9,874 bases of DNA, taken from the NCBI GenBank assembly GCA_002315285.1, contig DCGR01000031.1:818-10691 (forward strand), written 5' to 3'. Positions 6,407-9,874 of this stretch are shown piece by piece; within the stretch, counting starts at the first letter, position 1, and each line of letters begins with the position of its first letter. A model generated the notes under the pieces. It made no database searches. It was given only the letters and a program-made list of their open reading frames with translations, and was not told the origin of the DNA. A program made the position numbers and the translations under genes. Source of the DNA: Bacteroides sp. UBA1773. GTDB lineage: Bacteria > Bacteroidota > Bacteroidia > Bacteroidales > Bacteroidaceae.

Positions 6407-8662
6407 ATGAAAAGACTCACCTTACTCGCAATCATCCTTGCCATTTGCTGCAACACATTCGCACAAACCAACCTCGTTCCATTCACTCCCCCCACCGAAC
6501 ATCCCCGTCTGCTCATACGGAGAAACGAGATTCCAGCCCTACGCGAAAGGCTCAAACGCCCAGAGGCACAAGCCATACTGCAACGTATGAAAAACCTCAC
6601 AAAACCCATGACCGACGACGAGAGGAAACGCTACGACTGGAACACCACCTCGCCTTACCTGAAAATGAGGGGTGTGACCACAGAAGCACAACTCGATGCC
6701 TTGGACTACCTTGTGAACGGCAATGCCGAAGCAGGCAGGAAAGCCGCCACCTGCATGCTCGACACACTGAAACGGACCTATTTCGGGAGGCAGAACGACC
6801 TGTCGCGCCCTTGTGGTGTGATGGTGTTTCTGGGCGGACTGGTTTACGACTGGTGTTACGACCTGCTGAGCGACACGCAGAAGAAGGAATACATCGAGGA
6901 GATAAAGCGTTGCTCCAACCTGCTTGAATGTGGCTATCCCATCAAGAATGTGAACCCTGTGAACGGACACTCCTGCGAGTACATGATACTCAAGGACATG
7001 CTGGGAGCCTCTATCGCCATCTATGATGAATATCCCGACATGTTTCTCAGCATCAGGAAACTGCTTGTCGATGAGTTCATCCCCATCCGGAATTATTTCT
7101 ACAAGGGAGGAATGCACCATCAAGGGGCAAACTATGTATCGGGGCGTTTCGTAAGCGATTTGTTTTGCCAACTGATATTGGAGAAGGCCGGCGCCGGAAG
7201 AATTTTCGACGACTCCATGCAGTATCTCCTCTATGAGCACATCTACCGCCGTCGCGATGACGGACTGGTGCTGAAAAGCGGCGATTGCTACAACACACCA
7301 CTACCCGGCGAACTGCAAACTGATCCCAACTCCATGATGCTCGCCTCGTCGATGTACAAGGATCCATACCTGGCTTACGAGTTTCAGCTCAACCCCAAGG
7401 TGTCCGACCAGTACCTGATTTTCGACTTGCTTTTCCGCGATTTCGACCTGCAAGGGAAAACGCCCGACGACCTGCCATTGGTGAAATATTTCGACACGCC
7501 ATACGGATCCATGATAGCACGTACAGGATGGGGACAGGATGCGGCAATAGCCGAAATGAGAATGATTGAGCAATACACGGGTAACCACCAGCATCACGAA
7601 GCAGGCAGTTTCTACCTCTTCTACAAGGGGCCATTGGCCATCGACAGTGGTTTTTACCAGGGTCTTGGCGGTCATTATGGCGATGCACACAACTATTGCT
7701 ACCACAAGCGCACCATTGCCCACAACGCCCTACTTGTTTACGACCCCGACGAGGTGTTCGACGAGAACGGCCAACAAGAAAAGGCAGGCAAGGAACTCTA
7801 TCGTAACGATGGCGGGCAGAGATTCCCAAAATATGGAAGAAGTCCGAAAAACTACAAGATGCTTTTGAGCGATGAATACACCTACGGGAAAACCCTTTCG
7901 CATTGGAGCAACGATGACTTTGCTTTCGTGAAATGCGACATCACCAAAGCCTACAACCCAGCCAAGGTAAACGACGTGAAGCGTTCGATGGTGTTCGTAA
8001 ACCTGCACGACAGCAAGCAACCCGCAGCCATGGTGGTGTATGACCATGTCGTCTCCACCAACAAGGATTTCCGCAAATATTTCCTGCTGCACACCTCCGA
8101 CGAGCCCCAGATACAAGGCAACGTCAGCACCATTCTTGCTCCAGGCACACGAGGCGGCATGCTTACCTGCACCACCCTGCTTCCTGAAAAGGCGGAAGTC
8201 GCTTCTGTGGGCGGACCAGGTAAGGAATTCTGGGTGTTTGGCAAAAACTACCCGATGGTAAACAAAAAGACCGAAGTGATTGGCGATGAGGAAGGCCGGT
8301 GGCGCATAGAGGTCTGTCCGTCGAAGTCATCCGAGGAAGACTGTTTCCTGAACGTGCTTCAAATTTCCAACAGCGATGTCCATCCGGAACACGTAAGGCA
8401 CGTCTCATCGGCAGGAGTCGAGGGCGTGGCATTCAATGGAAAGGCCGTGTTGTTTTGCCAGCATGGAGGTTTCCACACCGACAATTTCTCTTTCAAACTG
8501 CCAACCGGAAACGCCTACAAGATACTTGTCACAGACCTGAAAGCAGGAAAATGGCAAGTCACGTTTCCCAACGGAAAGAAAGCAGAAAAAGAGGTCGGCG
8601 AGAGCGAAAACCAAATAATGATGGAAGGTCCTGCAGGAAAATACACCATGCGGCGATTGTAA
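6407..8662 (+). CDS. Exported heparinase II family polysaccharide lyase (PL21-like)
   Basis: The 751-residue protein begins with a signal peptide (MKRLTLLAIILAICCNTFAQ, probably cut by signal peptidase I after ...FAQ), so it acts in the periplasm or outside. It then has the heparinase II layout: an alpha-helical N-terminal toroid (THPRL-like EHPRLLIRRNE, VYDWCYD, LECGYP), a central beta-sandwich and a C-terminal beta domain. Alignment from memory to Pedobacter heparinus HepII gives conserved catalytic residues: His188 and Glu191 in GHSCEYM, Tyr243 in HHQGANY and His394 in NHQHHEAG (HepII His202, Glu205, Tyr257, His406). Metal-site candidates His396, Asp413 (AIDSG) and His439 (TIAHNA) are also kept. 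By family, it eliminates across uronic acid linkages in heparin/heparan sulfate, giving unsaturated uronates. The substrate is inferred; other glycosaminoglycans or acidic glycans are possible. No SusC/SusD or sulfatase is adjacent. The spacing to asnS is 105 bases, and the hairpin between them separates the two. Confidence 0.9.
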   Translation: MKRLTLLAIILAICCNTFAQTNLVPFTPPTEHPRLLIRRNEIPALRERLKRPEAQAILQRMKNLTKPMTDDERKRYDWNTTSPYLKMRGVTTEAQLDALDYLVNGNAEAGRKAATCMLDTLKRTYFGRQNDLSRPCGVMVFLGGLVYDWCYDLLSDTQKKEYIEEIKRCSNLLECGYPIKNVNPVNGHSCEYMILKDMLGASIAIYDEYPDMFLSIRKLLVDEFIPIRNYFYKGGMHHQGANYVSGRFVSDLFCQLILEKAGAGRIFDDSMQYLLYEHIYRRRDDGLVLKSGDCYNTPLPGELQTDPNSMMLASSMYKDPYLAYEFQLNPKVSDQYLIFDLLFRDFDLQGKTPDDLPLVKYFDTPYGSMIARTGWGQDAAIAEMRMIEQYTGNHQHHEAGSFYLFYKGPLAIDSGFYQGLGGHYGDAHNYCYHKRTIAHNALLVYDPDEVFDENGQQEKAGKELYRNDGGQRFPKYGRSPKNYKMLLSDEYTYGKTLSHWSNDDFAFVKCDITKAYNPAKVNDVKRSMVFVNLHDSKQPAAMVVYDHVVSTNKDFRKYFLLHTSDEPQIQGNVSTILAPGTRGGMLTCTTLLPEKAEVASVGGPGKEFWVFGKNYPMVNKKTEVIGDEEGRWRIEVCPSKSSEEDCFLNVLQISNSDVHPEHVRHVSSAGVEGVAFNGKAVLFCQHGGFHTDNFSFKLPTGNAYKILVTDLKAGKWQVTFPNGKKAEKEVGESENQIMMEGPAGKYTMRRL

Positions 8663-8707
8663 TGTGTTTTGTCCTCTGCATCATTCGGAAAAACCGGGAA
8701 GCCCAAG

Positions 8708-9235
8708 CTACTCCACAATTTTCCCCTTTTTACGATATGACACGTCAGAATCAGCAGCCAACATGGCATCTTGGGAATCTGTCATCTCATACGTTCTCAC
8801 CTTACAATCGGCCAAGAAAATGGAGTTGAGAGTGTAGGCCAGCGACTCAAGGGTTCGCTCACGGAATTTCGGATTCAGCTGACATTCCCACACCGTGATG
8901 CAATGCCACCCCATGACCGCAAGTTGGCATTGTTTCTCCTTGTCACGTTTCTGGTTGCGCTCTATTTTCGCTTGCCAAAACTCCGTATTGGTCTGAGGGA
9001 GACGATAATATCTGCAATTCTCATGTCCATGCCAGAAACAACCATTTACAAAGATCACGGTACGATACTTACGAAGCACCAAATCCGGATGGCCAGGAAG
9101 GCGCGGATGACATAGCCGATAACGAAATCCCCTACTGAACAAGAATTTCCGAACCAGCATTTCAGGTTTCGTGTTCCTTCCACGTATGGCTGCCATGACA
9201 TGATGGCGCTGTTCCTTGCTGAAGATATCTGCCAT
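8708..9235 (-). CDS. vsr: Very short patch repair (Vsr) family mismatch endonuclease
   Basis: The 175-residue protein is a Vsr-type endonuclease. The E. coli enzyme nicks at T:G mismatches left by deamination of 5-methylcytosine. Aligned from memory without gaps, Glu25, the metal-binding Asp51 (GHPDLV), Cys66, His69, His71, Cys74, Asp98 and Cys118 (WECQL) correspond to active-site or zinc residues of E. coli Vsr. Asn64 replaces catalytic His64 and Val63 replaces Thr63. TNTEFWQAKI and the Trp residues of the mismatch wedge region are kept. About 35 extra residues follow the core (E. coli Vsr is 156 residues). The start at 9235 is backed by AGGAGG seven bases upstream. It lies 15 bases after the LytTR gene and converges on the heparinase gene with 45 bases between stops. 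No dcm-like cytosine methyltransferase is in the window. Confidence 0.93.
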   Translation of the reverse strand: MADIFSKEQRHHVMAAIRGRNTKPEMLVRKFLFSRGFRYRLCHPRLPGHPDLVLRKYRTVIFVNGCFWHGHENCRYYRLPQTNTEFWQAKIERNQKRDKEKQCQLAVMGWHCITVWECQLNPKFRERTLESLAYTLNSIFLADCKVRTYEMTDSQDAMLAADSDVSYRKKGKIVE

Positions 9236-9242
9236 TCGCCAT

Positions 9243-9248
9243 CCTCCT
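9243..9248 (-). promoter_or_regulatory. Strong Shine-Dalgarno for vsr
   Basis: AGGAGG on the minus strand ends seven bases before the vsr ATG at 9235. It lies in the 15-base gap after the LytTR stop codon. None of the other genes in this window has a comparable ribosome binding site. It decides the start and implies translation of vsr from a shared message. Confidence 0.75.
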
Positions 9249-9250
9249 AA

Positions 9251-9874
9251 TTATTGCGCCCAGCCATGGCAGGCACACCATGTGCGGAAATCAGACTTAT
9301 AGGCATTGCCCAATGGAATCTCCTTCCCATTGTCCATCCACACACAGTGTCGGCTGACTTGGACAATCCTGTCGAGATTCACCAAAAAGGAGCGGTGTAG
9401 GCGCAGGAACCTATCTGGGGGCAGTTGGCCCAGCAATCGGCCAACACTGGTGAGCACCACAACAGGATGGGGCTCCTGCACGACATAGACTTTCAGATAT
9501 TCACTCATGGCCTCAGCATAGACAATATCGCGCGACTGGACCCTGACTATCTTATATCCCGTCTTGAGGAACAATGTGCTGTCGGACACATCGGAAGGGT
9601 CATTCTGCTGCAAGGCCTGGACTTGCTGCAACCGTTGCTTCAGACGATTCGACGATTCGACAAATTCGCCCAGACCGAACGGCTTGAGCAGATAATCGAC
9701 GGCATTGACCCGAAAACCTTCCACGGCATACTCGGCGTAGGCTGTAGTGAACACCACAAGTGGCGGATGTGACATTCCTCGTACCCACTCCATACCTGAA
9801 AGGTCGGGCATGTTGATGTCGAGGAACATGGCATCGACCTCCGTATGCCTCAGTATTGCTGCGGCTTCGATGAC
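9251..9874 (-). CDS. LytTR-family response regulator (partial, N-terminus off the right edge)
   Basis: The visible part has 207 residues; about 35-40 N-terminal residues are missing. Counting from the edge, a receiver domain shows the phosphoacceptor Asp19 in MFLDINMPDLSG, the switch Thr43/Thr44 in VVFTTAYAEYA and Lys64 in YLLKPF. A linker of about 30 residues (coiled, Gln-rich) leads to a LytTR DNA-binding domain at about 101-200. It runs from LFLKTGYKIVRV through FLRLHRSFLVNLDRI to IPLGNAYKSDF. Such regulators are phosphorylated by membrane LytS/5TM-type histidine kinases and bind direct repeats at promoters. The kinase is presumably upstream, beyond the edge. An internal ATG at 9829 would remove the start of the receiver fold, so the true start lies outside the window. 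vsr follows by 15 bases. Confidence 0.93.
   Translation of the reverse strand, partial: VIEAAAILRHTEVDAMFLDINMPDLSGMEWVRGMSHPPLVVFTTAYAEYAVEGFRVNAVDYLLKPFGLGEFVESSNRLKQRLQQVQALQQNDPSDVSDSTLFLKTGYKIVRVQSRDIVYAEAMSEYLKVYVVQEPHPVVVLTSVGRLLGQLPPDRFLRLHRSFLVNLDRIVQVSRHCVWMDNGKEIPLGNAYKSDFRTWCACHGWAQ

Noticed and set aside
6407..6466. Lipoprotein signal (Cys pair in LAICCNTF) on the lyase
   Set aside because: The residue before the Cys is Ile rather than Gly/Ala/Ser, and a signal peptidase I site after NTFAQ fits better.
6151..6927. 258-codon plus-strand frame spanning the end of asnS and start of the lyase
   Set aside because: It crosses motif 3 of AsnRS, the hairpin and the lyase signal peptide in another frame; its composition (His/Thr/Arg-rich) is that of an out-of-frame shadow.
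8663..8707. Bidirectional terminator between the convergent lyase and vsr genes
   Set aside because: Only 3-base-pair stems (CGG/CCG and GGG/CCC) next to short A/T runs can be drawn; too weak to call.

Overview
The window looks like chromosomal DNA from a Bacteroidales bacterium (Bacteroides/Prevotella type). The evidence is two promoter -7 boxes of the Bacteroidetes form TAnnTTTG, exported proteins cut after ...AQ, an almost complete lack of Shine-Dalgarno sequences, a LytTR response regulator, and a heparinase II-like lyase close to the Pedobacter enzyme. The genus cannot be fixed from sequence alone.

Region 1 (1-2015, minus strand) is a two-gene uronate/polysaccharide unit. A PfkB sugar kinase of the KDG kinase type (963-2006) is followed, with a 4-base ATGA overlap, by an exported right-handed beta-helix protein resembling GH28 that runs off the left edge (1-966). 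A 190-base divergent intergenic space (2007-2196) carries back-to-back promoters for kdgK and purB.

Region 2 (2197-6301, plus strand) is a housekeeping block: purB (adenylosuccinate lyase), an RsuA/RluB-type pseudouridine synthase with a ~160-residue basic disordered N-terminal extension, and asnS (asparaginyl-tRNA synthetase). A long hairpin at 6314-6379 closes it and probably acts as a terminator.

Region 3 (6407-8662, plus strand) is a full-length exported heparinase II family lyase (PL21-like). Every catalytic and metal residue I could align is present. With KDG kinase 4 kb away on the other strand, the flanks share a theme: lyases release unsaturated uronic acids, which can be channelled to 2-keto-3-deoxygluconate and phosphorylated. 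No SusC/SusD pair, sulfatase or GH88 is visible, so this is not a complete polysaccharide utilisation locus within the window.

Region 4 (8708-9874, minus strand) is convergent to region 3. It holds a LytTR response regulator truncated by the right edge and, 15 bases downstream, a Vsr-family mismatch endonuclease with a strong Shine-Dalgarno. No partner cytosine methyltransferase is visible. The Vsr carries Asn where E. coli Vsr has active-site His64.

I found no tRNA, rRNA, CRISPR array, insertion sequence or clearly new multi-gene system. The most unusual items are the GH28-like protein that keeps the catalytic aspartates but not the rest of the active site, the orphan Vsr with its regulator partner, and the long asnS/hepII hairpin.
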